Below, piece after piece: positions 27,801-34,866 of a DNA stretch of 64,000 nt. The position numbers were made by a program, and so were the translations under genes. Position 1 is the first letter of the stretch; the number at the start of each line of letters is the position of its first letter. The notes under the pieces are model-generated. The model did no database searches. It saw nothing but the letters and a program-made list of their open reading frames with translations, and was not told the DNA's origin. The DNA is from Bacillus sp. ISL-55 (GTDB lineage Bacteria; Bacillota; Bacilli; Bacillales; Cytobacillaceae), in NCBI RefSeq assembly GCF_018613155.1, contig NZ_JAGGQU010000001.1:187848-251847 (forward strand), read 5' to 3'.

Positions 27801-27983
27801 CGTGCCCACCGAATGGGACAGAAGAATCAAGTCCAGGTCATCAAATTGATCGCAAGCGGAACAATTGAAGAAAAAATGAATGAGCTCCAGGATAAAAAGC
27901 GGAATATGATCGAAGAAATTATCGAAGAAAAAAGCTCAGCGTCGCTGACTGAGGAAGATATCCGTGAAATTTTGCAGATATAG
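24801..27983 (+). CDS. SWIM zinc-finger SNF2-family helicase
   Basis: A 1060-residue Swi2/Snf2 ATPase. The N-terminus has a SWIM finger with C67, C69, C79 and H81. A central SNF2_assoc-like region follows. The ATPase core begins near 620: Walker A DDMGLGKT near 635, DEAQ near 735, FALTGTPIEN, then the C-terminal lobe (RVLIFSQFTKMLD, LKAGGTGLNLTGADTVILYD, DRAHRMGQKNQV). ATG 24801 has GGGAGGGAG upstream. Bacterial members are thought to remodel protein-DNA or RNA polymerase complexes; the role in Bacillus is not defined. Monocistronic. Confidence 0.95.
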   Translation: MDIKLNQKVIKDLCGTVSFKRGDAFYRAGKVEFTDSNENQVKATVTGADVFHITVTKNVEGRFAAECTCPKLASVKHECQHVAAVLLAILDEQKQGTSNAIKSNDRPGNGLAEGLLTLFSEEPQRKSGHQLHFETRKTLNTMFKIEPVETSDQQMMLGVSMSIGPIVIKDISGFLKIVANRETALLSDLFTYNPKLHCFQNNIDSIIKILIQIVDDSELSLKDMNDSSTLIIPPSFWHQLVPLLEKAPDVKLIEAGEVTGQFSISNERLPLLFNFEKITEKDYSLKIAGISDLIVLQKYNLVWLKTQLIQLSTEDCSRLFELKNMLAQSRTDSIPILQEQMGFFVEKVVPGLRRIGEVQIDGDITKQFLTEPLIAKLYLDRVNNRLLAGIEFQYGKIVFNPLEEKEPKVNTLLIRDVVKEDQILELLNDGSFAKTDGGYFLHNEELEYEFLYHVMPKLQNLVQVYATTAVRNRIFREPARPQIRVKVKKERTNWLEFKFEMDGIPERHIRDILEALEEKRKYYRLQNGALMSLETREWEEIQRFLKAGPIQDEDLEKGLNVPIVRGMQMLESFEDKSILQVEDSFRNFLDEISTPGKVKFDVPEKLEPILREYQKQGFQWMKTLASYGFGGILADDMGLGKTLQSIAYIASELDVVRDRQQPVLIVCPSSLVYNWLSEFLKFTPDIQAVIIDGNKEERAKLLKDVSDIDVVITSYMLLRRDIHLYEKIKFHTVFFDEAQAFKNPLTQTAKAVMNIQADHRFALTGTPIENSIEELWSIFRVVFPELFQGLKEYSNLTSQTIARRIRPFLLRRVKEEVLRELPEKIESIDRVELLPDQKKLYAAYLAKLRHQTLKQLDKNTIRKNRIKILAGLTRLRQICCHPALFVDGYKGSSAKFDQLKQIIEESRFAGRRVLIFSQFTKMLDLIGKELAYEGIPFFYLDGQTPPEERVEKCEKFNGGERDFFLISLKAGGTGLNLTGADTVILYDLWWNPAVEEQAADRAHRMGQKNQVQVIKLIASGTIEEKMNELQDKKRNMIEEIIEEKSSASLTEEDIREILQI

Positions 27984-27996
27984 AGAGTTGATTCAT

Positions 27997-28022
27997 TAAA
28001 ATATTTTAAGTTAAGCCGATAA
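27997..28022 (+). promoter_or_regulatory. Sigma-D (motility) type promoter
   Basis: TAAA (27997), 14 bp, then GCCGATAA (28015-28022). This fits the sigma-D/FliA consensus TAAA-N14-16-GCCGATAW and lies 38 bp before the start of a gene with a chemotaxis signalling domain. Confidence 0.75.
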
Positions 28023-28059
28023 TAATCTTTGACACAATGTTGTTAGAGGAGAGATTATT

Positions 28060-29394
28060 TTGGCTAATAGAGGTTTGAACGTAGGCAAGCAAGCACCAGA
28101 TTTTGCTTTGCCCGGAACGAATAATGCAAAATACAGCTTATCAGACTTCGCAGGTCAGCCTATAATCATTGTTTTCTTAAGAGGCACATGGTGACCAAAC
28201 TGCCGAAATCAGCTGGTCCAGCTGAATGAACAATATGATTTCTTAAGAGAAAAGGGGATTCAGGTTCTTGGAATTGCCGGACAAAATATCAATGGAATCC
28301 AGGCGTATGTCGATAAGGAAGGCATCAAGATTCCAATTCTGTCTGATGAAAAGAGAACGGTGATCAAGCAATATGAGGTTTTTGTACCAGTAAAATGGGA
28401 TAGTTTCCGGATAGCCATACCTAGCACCTATGTCCTGGACGAAAACCATTTGATTCGCTACAGCTATATAGGAGATTCGCAATTTGATCGTCCAGCGCTG
28501 GATGAAATCTTGAATATCGTCCAGGAAATCCATCAGCCAGGTCAGGATGGAGAAGAAGCAGATGACCAAGGACAGGCAGGCGTATTCGTTGGTGCAATGA
28601 AAGAAACCTTCAATGATATTGTTTTATCCACCCAGAACATTAAACAAAGTGTGAATCGTAATCTGGTTTCTATTAGTGGATTGGAAAACGAACTCACTGA
28701 AAATAAAGAAGCACTATCCCAATTTTTTACCGTATTTGAACAAATGGAATCAAAGATTAGCATGTACAGCGGTGCAATTGAAGAAGTAGCAGAGGGCTCT
28801 GTTGCTGTCATAGAGGATAATCAGCAGGCTGTCGAGCATATGAATCAAACATCAGAATTGTTAAAGGAACTTGTAAGTTTAACTAAAACCATTGGCAGCA
28901 TCAGCTCAACGATTTCATCGATTTCAGGACAAACGAAAATCCTGGCCTTAAATGCTTCCATAGAAGCGGCACGTGCAGGTGAACACGGTAAAGGATTTTC
29001 TGTTGTCGCAAAAGAGGTAGGCAAGCTGGCTGCTGCCTCTGCAGAAGCATCTCAAAATATATCGACACAATTAGAAGGAATAGAGAACAAAATCAGTTCA
29101 AGTTTTTCTTCATTCACTGACTTTGATGACCTAATGCAGCAGATAGACGCTAAGGTGAAATCTCAAAATAAAGAGCTCGAAAATGTTTCGTCTGGTATCT
29201 TATCGATAAGGGCCGATAGCATGTCCCTGGCAGACCGTTTGCGAAAGATCACGGAACAGCACGACACCCAGCAGCGGAAAATCAGTTCAGTCAAACAACA
29301 AGAATTGAATATATCTTCCGAAATAGATGGAATTCATCAGGATATCGAACAAAATAATAAACTAGTGTCTGAGCTCGACAAGAGATTTTTATAG
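28060..29394 (+). CDS. Selenocysteine peroxiredoxin-chemoreceptor (MCP) fusion, in-frame TGA
   Basis: The frame runs from TTG 28060 (AGAGGAGA upstream) to 29394, 444 residues if TGA 28192-28194 is read as Sec45. Residues 1-150 form an AhpC/TSA-type peroxiredoxin domain: [47 protein letters not shown]. Family members have Cys at the TGA position and Cys48 is kept, giving UxxC. A short acidic linker (about 158-175) leads to a coiled-coil methyl-accepting domain with the hairpin tip near 291-318 ([29 protein letters not shown]). No membrane segment is present, so it would be a soluble receptor signalling to CheA. A SECIS-like hairpin follows the TGA, and a sigma-D promoter precedes the gene. The alternative is a nonsense mutation of a Cys codon. 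No Sec-synthesis genes lie in the window. Confidence 0.82.
28209..28225 (+). other. SECIS-like hairpin downstream of the in-frame TGA
   Basis: The 7-bp perfect stem TCAGCTG/CAGCTGA has loop GTC (GGTCC if the closing pair opens). The GU of the loop is 21 nt after the TGA, inside the 16-37 nt window known for bacterial SECIS elements. The GGUC loop equals that of E. coli fdhF. A competing stem GACCA/TGGTC (28193-28218) is also possible. Confidence 0.65.
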
Positions 29395-29402
29395 CCAACA
29401 CG

Positions 29403-29433
29403 AAAGCCCCTATGTAAGGAATAGGGGCTTTTG
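29403..29433. terminator. Bidirectional terminator
   Basis: The 11-bp stem AAAGCCCCTAT/ATAGGGGCTTT with a 7-nt loop sits between the convergent chemoreceptor and STAS-protein genes. Confidence 0.85.
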
Positions 29434-29438
29434 CTATA

Positions 29439-30278
29439 TTATTTCGTAACTTCGTTATCCAGATAGGATCGCAGTGTTTGCTGTAATGTACCTTTGGTTT
29501 CTGCCTTTTGGTCAAAAGTGATACCTGTATGTATCATTTTTCTGACAAGCTCGGGACGCAATCCAGTAATGACAGCGTTTGAACCCATCATCGATACGCC
29601 GCTCAATACTTTTTGGAAATGGGAAATCACATTCATTTCCATGTCTGCGATCCCAGATAGATCCATAATTAATGTTTGGACTTTCAGTCTTGAAATATCC
29701 ATCAAGACCTTCTCTTCGATAATCTGCATTCTGTAATCATCCATCATACCGATTAGAGGAAGTACAGCAACAGAAGTGCTGACTGGGATAATTGGGACGG
29801 ATAAGTGTTCAACCAATTTTCTCTGTGAGTTAAGCAGTTCATCTTTGTACTTTGTATAAGTCAGGAAGAAGGTGTTCAGAAATTGATCTACTCGGTCATT
29901 GATCTTTTTTTCGAGTTGGAAGAATTCCTCGCGGTCAGAAAATCGGTTATACATTTGATCATATTTATTGAGGAAATGCCATAAAGTTCGGCGAATGGCC
30001 TGAATCCATTCCAGCTTGAAAGCAACCGTCAACGAATGTTCTGCCCAGGCAATCCCTTCTTGTTCAGCAAAAGCAACCAGATTCTCTTCTTGCTGCTCCA
30101 CTATGTAGACAATTAAATTTTCAGCGTTCTTTAAAAGGTCGATATTCCCTTTTTGGAGAATCTCATTAATCTTCGAAGCTACATTCACCGCTTCTGATAA
30201 CAAATGTTGTTCGAAAAGTTCCCTATTGGATTGAATGAAATCGGTCACTTCATCTCTTTGGTTAAAAGTTGATTCCAT
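29439..30278 (-). CDS. RsbR-type STAS-domain protein
   Basis: A protein of about 279 residues with an N-terminal helical globin-like region and a C-terminal STAS domain (ISRLKVQTLIMDLSGIADMEMNVISHFQKV, NAVITGLRPELVRKM). This layout is that of RsbR co-antagonist paralogues that form stressosomes controlling sigma-B. The usual phosphorylatable Thr/Ser of the DLSG loop is represented by the Ser of DLSGIAD. ATG 30278 is preferred, eleven bases after GGGGAG; GTG 30290 touches that site. Monocistronic, with its own terminator. Confidence 0.82.
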   Translation of the reverse strand: MESTFNQRDEVTDFIQSNRELFEQHLLSEAVNVASKINEILQKGNIDLLKNAENLIVYIVEQQEENLVAFAEQEGIAWAEHSLTVAFKLEWIQAIRRTLWHFLNKYDQMYNRFSDREEFFQLEKKINDRVDQFLNTFFLTYTKYKDELLNSQRKLVEHLSVPIIPVSTSVAVLPLIGMMDDYRMQIIEEKVLMDISRLKVQTLIMDLSGIADMEMNVISHFQKVLSGVSMMGSNAVITGLRPELVRKMIHTGITFDQKAETKGTLQQTLRSYLDNEVTK

Positions 30279-30504
30279 TTTTATGTACACTCCCCGGCTA
30301 TATACTTAGATTTAGTTAACAACATCTAGATAGGTTTAAGTATCCTTAATTTAACTTTAGCAAACATTGAAAGTAAACTCAAATAATCCAATACCAGACA
30401 GACTGAATTTCAATTTTTTAAAGGATATATGCTCAAAAAACCGAAATAATTATTTATATCAGAATTTAAGGATCAATAATTCAGCATGCTTAAGGAGGAA
30501 AACA

Positions 30505-30618
30505 ATGGGGTGGTTCATCATTGTGATTATTGCATACTTACCGATAATATACCGGATTCATCGACGACTTGATTTTCTGGAAAAAGAGGTTGAGCGATTG
30601 AGTGAAGAAAAGCAATAA
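30505..30618 (+). CDS. Small membrane protein (37 aa)
   Basis: A short ORF with a strong AAGGAGG site eight bases before ATG 30505. It encodes one transmembrane helix (WFIIVIIAYLPIIY) followed by a charged helix of coiled-coil character (RLDFLEKEVERLSEEK). The frame is open upstream to 30367, but without a ribosome site. Function unknown; single-helix proteins of this design often act as small regulators or membrane-complex subunits. Confidence 0.6.
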   Translation: MGWFIIVIIAYLPIIYRIHRRLDFLEKEVERLSEEKQ

Positions 30619-30746
30619 AATGGGGGCAGAGAAGTAAGGAAGATTATAATATTATTATGTTAAGTTGTTTTTAGCTAATCCATGCTGCAAAGCTCATTAT
30701 ACAGTTAATTGGTTCAGCATAGGAAAAAGATATGGGGGAGCAAATT

Positions 30747-31106
30747 GTGTGGAAAAGAATCGAATGTCTTGCAATTTATACAAATGATATTGATAAGTCA
30801 GTGAAATTCTATCAATCAATGGGTTTAAACAATGCTTGGGAAACCTATCAGGATGAGGAAAAACTTTGGCGTCTTATTGGAATGAGATTTCCTGATGGCA
30901 ATTCAGAGTTAGTATTAAAGAACAATCCGAATTTAAATTTTGCTGAAATCGAAATTGTCGTTGAAGATGTTAAGGATTCGTACGAAACATTAAAAACTAA
31001 TACGGAAATAGAGTGGATACGCACTCCATTTCCAAACTCTTTAGGTGGACACGTAGCAGTAATGAAAGCCCCGGATGGCAATGTTTTTGTTTTAGTCGGG
31101 AACTAA
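30747..31106 (+). CDS. VOC-family (glyoxalase-like) protein
   Basis: A protein of about 119 residues with the beta-alpha-beta-beta-beta pattern of the vicinal oxygen chelate fold (RIECLAIYTNDIDKSVKFYQSMGL, GGHVAVMKAPDGNVFVLVG). GTG 30747, six bases after GGGGGAG, is preferred; ATG 30732 would add five residues and cover the ribosome site. No substrate can be proposed. A strong terminator follows. Confidence 0.75.
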   Translation: MWKRIECLAIYTNDIDKSVKFYQSMGLNNAWETYQDEEKLWRLIGMRFPDGNSELVLKNNPNLNFAEIEIVVEDVKDSYETLKTNTEIEWIRTPFPNSLGGHVAVMKAPDGNVFVLVGN

Positions 31107-31164
31107 TTTAATAGACACTTATTCAAAGGGGTATTTATCTTTAATATGGATTGATAATAGAAGT

Positions 31165-31197
31165 TGCCTGGAGCTTTATGCTCCAGGCATTTTTTTT
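31165..31197 (+). terminator. Terminator after the VOC gene
   Basis: The 10-bp stem TGCCTGGAGC/GCTCCAGGCA with loop TTTAT is followed by eight T. Confidence 0.93.
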
Positions 31198-31244
31198 GCT
31201 AATTTACTTTCCTTTCCCAATTAATCGTAAGGTAGTATTTAACT

Positions 31245-32699
31245 TTAAAATGAATCTATATAAATTTTCTCTTCAAGTCTCGTTTTGGCAGAAGTAAATT
31301 TGTCTTTCTGGAAGTATTCTAAATCAGGTTTTATAAAGACAAGTTCAAATTGACCTGTTAAAGCAGAGTATATGATAACCGCTTTTTTATCATCAATATT
31401 GCCAGATGAGGCTGTTAAATCGACTGCATCCAAATCATCGAATGAAGGAACATGACGATTGTGATCAAAGCTTTCAAGCTTACCGTTCCTGGCATTTAAA
31501 TTTAACAAAGTCTCAGTTTCTAAAGGGGTATACAATGTATAACCTTCTACTTTAGGCACAGCTTTGAAGCTATAAACCTTATATCTGGAATCATCCGCAA
31601 AAGAGTTGAAATTAAATCCCAAAGAAACGAGTTCAAGATTTAAAACTTTTCCATAAATTTTTTCTAAATATAACATGGCTTTTTTTTCTGCTTCTTTTTG
31701 GTCCATGATTGGCCCATCACTTAGTGGTCCAGTATCCCCATGGTAATTGGTTATTTGGCCGGTGACTGCATCAATTTCTCCTCCATTGCCATTTTCACCT
31801 ATATCAAAACGGTAGACATACATGGCATTTAGTGGGCTTTCCTTTTTTAAGTCGATATCATCTTTATTAATCTCCAGAGCGGACGCGATCCTACTTTTTA
31901 ACTCGGACTCTCTCAGCACTTTGATTTGTTCAGGCATTTTGTGAAAACGGGTATAGCTGTAGCTTAATAAATTTACATTCTCATAAAATTTATCCATCTT
32001 TTTTACATCCAGAATGTGGAGGTATGAGCTGTAGCCATGGTGAGTTTTCCCGTATTCCACACTAGTGATTTCCTCCTGTTTCTTAAAGTATTCTTTAAGT
32101 GCCTGGAATGCTGCTTCATCAGTTTCTGACCATCTACCCTGGTTATAGCGAGTTTTCATTACTTGGATCATGGAATTTAATCTTTGGGTATTCAGGCTGA
32201 GAAGAAAGGTTGTCGAGTCATAAAATTTGCTTTCAATAAAGTTCATATACTCTTCAATCTCCATAATTCCCTCGGATAACTGGTAAAAAGTTTGCTCAAT
32301 ATGCATAAGGTCGCTCTGTTCTTTATTTTTAATAGAATCAAACATTTGTGGTGAGTTTTCGATCGCAACATAATAATCGCTGACAGCCATGAACATTTTT
32401 TCCCGTTCATTTACATAGTCAGTTAAAATCATAGAAAAAATGATTGCTGCTAGCACGACAGAAATAAGCCGCAGACGAGTCAGTTTCATTCTAAGAATGA
32501 TCTTTTCATCTAGTGATTGTGGTGCTGCAGGCTCTTCAATTTTATTTATTTGAAATGATTTCTCCCCTGTTTCGTAAAAAGACTTGCATTCCTCACATTC
32601 CTTCAGATGCTCATCAACTGAGGTTTTTACTGAAGGACTTAAATCGTTTTCTATATATAGCGGATATAAATCCTGTACAACATCATGCTCCAGCTTCAT
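31245..32699 (-). CDS. Zinc-finger anti-sigma factor with large extracellular domain
   Basis: A 484-residue membrane protein, cotranscribed with and overlapping (ATGA) the ECF sigma gene. The N-terminal zinc-finger motif is H31-x3-C35-x2-C38, typical of ZAS anti-sigma factors. One transmembrane helix spans about 77-94. The long outer part (about 390 residues) contains a YcdB/PepSY-like stretch (DAVTGQITNYHGDTG, DQKEAEKKAMLYLEKIYG). It should hold the sigma factor inactive until an envelope signal arrives. The outer domain is much larger than in most anti-sigma factors; its ligand is unknown. Confidence 0.85.
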   Translation of the reverse strand: MKLEHDVVQDLYPLYIENDLSPSVKTSVDEHLKECEECKSFYETGEKSFQINKIEEPAAPQSLDEKIILRMKLTRLRLISVVLAAIIFSMILTDYVNEREKMFMAVSDYYVAIENSPQMFDSIKNKEQSDLMHIEQTFYQLSEGIMEIEEYMNFIESKFYDSTTFLLSLNTQRLNSMIQVMKTRYNQGRWSETDEAAFQALKEYFKKQEEITSVEYGKTHHGYSSYLHILDVKKMDKFYENVNLLSYSYTRFHKMPEQIKVLRESELKSRIASALEINKDDIDLKKESPLNAMYVYRFDIGENGNGGEIDAVTGQITNYHGDTGPLSDGPIMDQKEAEKKAMLYLEKIYGKVLNLELVSLGFNFNSFADDSRYKVYSFKAVPKVEGYTLYTPLETETLLNLNARNGKLESFDHNRHVPSFDDLDAVDLTASSGNIDDKKAVIIYSALTGQFELVFIKPDLEYFQKDKFTSAKTRLEEKIYIDSF

Positions 32700-33193
32700 T
32701 CTCCATCCTCCATTTCTCTGTAGATTTCCCTGAATCTCTTACGTGCTCGGTATAATCCAACTTTCACCTGGCCGATTGATTCGTTTGTTATGACAGCAAC
32801 TTCTTCATAGGTTAGGTCATTGACATCCCGTAAAATAATATACGTCCTGTAATTTTCGGGAAGCCTTAGTAATGTCAGTTCAATTACTTGCTGGTCCTCA
32901 GAACGTTTGTATAGATTTTGCTGTTCGGACCATTGCTGGTCGATCAAATCAGACTGGAACTCCATTTTATTCTGTTTCTTTTTGCTGTAATTGATATATG
33001 TGTTCCGTGCTATTTTAAGAAGCCAGGTTTTCAAAGAGGATTCACTACGAAAGCTGGATAGTGACTGGAAAGCCTTCAAAAATGTATCCTGGGTAAGATC
33101 TTCGGCAATATGTTGATTCAAAGTAGAGCGATACAAGTATAAGAAAATCGCATTCTTGTAGGTCTCATATAATTCAATTCTTGGGTCTGACAT
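32696..33193 (-). CDS. ECF-type RNA polymerase sigma factor
   Basis: A 165-residue sigma-70 family ECF factor. Region 2 (HIAEDLTQDTFLKAFQSLSSFRSESSLKTWLLKIARNTYINY) and region 4 (LPENYRTYIILRDVNDLTYEEVAVITNESIGQVKVGLYRARKR) are intact. ATG 33193 follows GAGAGGGGGATGAA. An upstream ATG in frame has no site. The stop overlaps the start of the anti-sigma gene. An ECF-type promoter lies directly upstream, implying positive autoregulation, as with SigM/SigX-type factors. Confidence 0.92.
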   Translation of the reverse strand: MSDPRIELYETYKNAIFLYLYRSTLNQHIAEDLTQDTFLKAFQSLSSFRSESSLKTWLLKIARNTYINYSKKKQNKMEFQSDLIDQQWSEQQNLYKRSEDQQVIELTLLRLPENYRTYIILRDVNDLTYEEVAVITNESIGQVKVGLYRARKRFREIYREMEDGE

Positions 33194-33214
33194 TTCATCC
33201 CCCTCTCTGGAAAA

Positions 33215-33244
33215 CATAGACAGTTGAAACCAGGAAAAGTTACA
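33215..33244 (-). promoter_or_regulatory. ECF-type autoregulatory promoter
   Basis: On the minus strand TGTAAC is followed after about 16 bp by TGTCTATG, close to the extracytoplasmic-function pattern TGAAAC-N16-CGTC. It lies about 20 bp upstream of the ECF sigma start. Confidence 0.55.
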
Positions 33245-33371
33245 CGTGTATTTTAGAAAATTTTATAAAGAAGGGTAAGAATTCACGAGTTAATGGTAAA
33301 ATCAGTTAAAATAATAACATGAATTACATCGGTTAAGATTTTTATTTTTGTAGATAAATAGGAGTGATTTT

Positions 33372-33821
33372 ATGGTGTTGACGTTAAAACCGATTACAAA
33401 GGATAACTGGGAAGATGCAATTCAGTTAAAGGTTAAGGAACAGCAAAAGGATTTTATCGCGTCCAACCTGTACTCCATCGCAGAAGTCCAATTTCTTGAA
33501 CAGTTCACTGCAAGTGGTATTTATGCAGGAGATCAAATGGTGGGTTTTGCGATGTACGGAATTGACCCTGACGACAATAATTATTGGATTTATCGTTTAA
33601 TGATCGATGAGCTGCACCAGGGTAAAGGCTTTGGGACTGCGGCGGTAACATTAGTAATTGAAGAGATTAAGAGAATGAACACGACCGAAATCCCAACGAT
33701 CATGATTGGCTATAATCAGGAGAATGAATGGGCAAGAGCTGCGTATAAGAAAGCCGGATTTATGGAGACAGAAATAGCACCCTGGGGAGAGCAGTTGGCT
33801 GCTTACAACCTTAAGGCTTAG
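33372..33821 (+). CDS. GNAT acetyltransferase, BltD/spermidine-type
   Basis: A 149-residue GNAT enzyme with the acetyl-CoA motif LHQGKGFGTAAV and the C-terminal NEWARAAYKKAGF helix-turn. The N-terminal part (KDNWEDAIQLKVKEQQKDFIASNLYSI-like) and the FAMYGIDPDDNNYWIYRLMID block resemble spermine/spermidine acetyltransferases such as BltD. Polyamine acetylation is therefore a reasonable guess, not shown. ATG 33372 follows GGAGTGA. It stands alone ahead of a repeat array. Confidence 0.85.
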   Translation: MVLTLKPITKDNWEDAIQLKVKEQQKDFIASNLYSIAEVQFLEQFTASGIYAGDQMVGFAMYGIDPDDNNYWIYRLMIDELHQGKGFGTAAVTLVIEEIKRMNTTEIPTIMIGYNQENEWARAAYKKAGFMETEIAPWGEQLAAYNLKA

Positions 33822-33833
33822 GTTCACTGATAT

Positions 33834-34085
33834 GACGGACAACAATCATTGAAAGCAATGGAAAAGTGTCCGTCATCGAGAGGTTTGACGGACAAAAATC
33901 CGAGGAAACATGGAGAAAGTGTCCGTCATCGAGGGTTTGACGGACAAAAAACCGAGGAAACTTGGAGAAAGTGTCCGTCATCAAGGCCATGACGGACAGA
34001 AATCAGAGGAAACACCGAAAAAGTGTCCGTCATCAAGGATATGACGGACAGGAATTAGAGGAACTCGAAGTAATTTGTCCGATAT
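33834..34085 (+). repeat. 52-bp tandem repeat array, five copies (family 2)
   Basis: Units of 52 bp begin with TGACGGACA and carry a purine-rich spacer (GAGGAAACATGGAGAAAG) and the right arm TGTCCGTCA, a perfect 9-bp complement of the left arm. The first unit has a divergent spacer and the last has lost its right arm. It fills the gap between the acetyltransferase gene and the convergent PAP2 gene. Confidence 0.93.
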
Positions 34086-34090
34086 TAATG

Positions 34091-34612
34091 TTAGTTGGCT
34101 TCCGGCTTGTTCCCGAACTTGCTGAATGAAAAAATGCGTGTCACGAAACTGGTCAGTGATCCAAGAAGTGCGCTTCCGATGATATCGGATGGATAGTGGT
34201 GGCCAACCCATATGCGTGAAAATCCAGTTAGCGCTGACATCAACATCATGATTGTTCCTAATTTACGATGGAACATTAGTATAGTAGTCGAAGCAGCAAA
34301 GGCCAGGATTGTATGCTTGCTTGGGAAGGATGAATCCGTTTTAGACGGAATCAGAATTCCTACTCGTCTTTTTACGAAAGGGCGAGGTTTATTGTAAAAC
34401 AATTTTATAAAGAATTGCACAACAAGACCTAGTAGTACTGAGCTTCCCGTTTCAAGTGCAATTCGATTGTTTCTCCGGTTTTTTAACAGCAGTACAAGGA
34501 GTATAAAAGCATAAACATAGCGGGATTGATTTGAAATGAAAATCATCAGGTTATCTACGGGTGAAATTCGTCCTGACAGCTTGTTAATTTGTTGGAAAAG
34601 TCTTAAGTCCAT
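34091..34612 (-). CDS. PAP2-family lipid phosphatase
   Basis: A 173-residue membrane phosphatase with the full three-part PAP2 signature: KLFYNKPRPF, FPSKH (PSGH-like motif), and SRIWVGHHYPSDIIG. About five hydrophobic helices. Bacillus homologues (BcrC-like) dephosphorylate undecaprenyl diphosphate and can give bacitracin tolerance; phosphatidate or phosphatidylglycerol phosphate are other options. It converges on the repeat array. Confidence 0.88.
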   Translation of the reverse strand: MDLRLFQQINKLSGRISPVDNLMIFISNQSRYVYAFILLVLLLKNRRNNRIALETGSSVLLGLVVQFFIKLFYNKPRPFVKRRVGILIPSKTDSSFPSKHTILAFAASTTILMFHRKLGTIMMLMSALTGFSRIWVGHHYPSDIIGSALLGSLTSFVTRIFSFSKFGNKPEAN

Positions 34613-34779
34613 AATGTACTCCTAATCGTTTTAGTCTTACTTTTCCCGTTATCAGAAATTAAAATGTGAAAAAGAATGACTTGTATTTGGAAACTTATTT
34701 ATTGATGGAGGGTAAGTTGGTTAGAGGGAGAAAGTATCAAAATTATTCGAGGATAAAAATTTTCCCAAGTTTATTTTTA

Positions 34780-34866
34780 TCAAAAAAAAACAAGCACTCT
34801 GGAAGCTGCTTGACCAATGGCGCTAGCAAACTTCTTTCTCTTAGGCTGAGGTATTGATTTTTTCAT
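34780..34866 (-). CDS. Possible 28-aa basic peptide overlapping the next gene
   Basis: An ORF starting in the stop codon (ATGA overlap) of the small membrane protein gene encodes a 28-residue peptide with a basic N-terminal part (KKSIPQPKRKKFASAIGQAA) and ending in the T run of a terminator. The overlap suggests coupling, but the terminator stem explains half of the sequence, so it may be chance. Confidence 0.2.
   Translation of the reverse strand: MKKSIPQPKRKKFASAIGQAASRVLVFF
34782..34812 (-). terminator. Terminator on the minus strand
   Basis: On the minus strand CAAGCA/TGCTTG with a 10-nt loop is followed by nine T. It serves the small membrane protein gene at 34863-35180. The rest of 34613-34862 shows no gene. 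Confidence 0.75.

Noticed and set aside
28360-29394. Stand-alone soluble MCP gene starting at GTG 28360
   Set aside because: No ribosome site precedes it. The 100 codons upstream are in the same frame, encode a coherent peroxiredoxin domain with a good ribosome site and promoter, and are interrupted only by the TGA at the catalytic position.
34666-34857. 63-residue plus-strand ORF between the PAP2 and DUF4257-like genes
   Set aside because: No ribosome site, no recognisable composition, and it runs through the minus-strand terminator.
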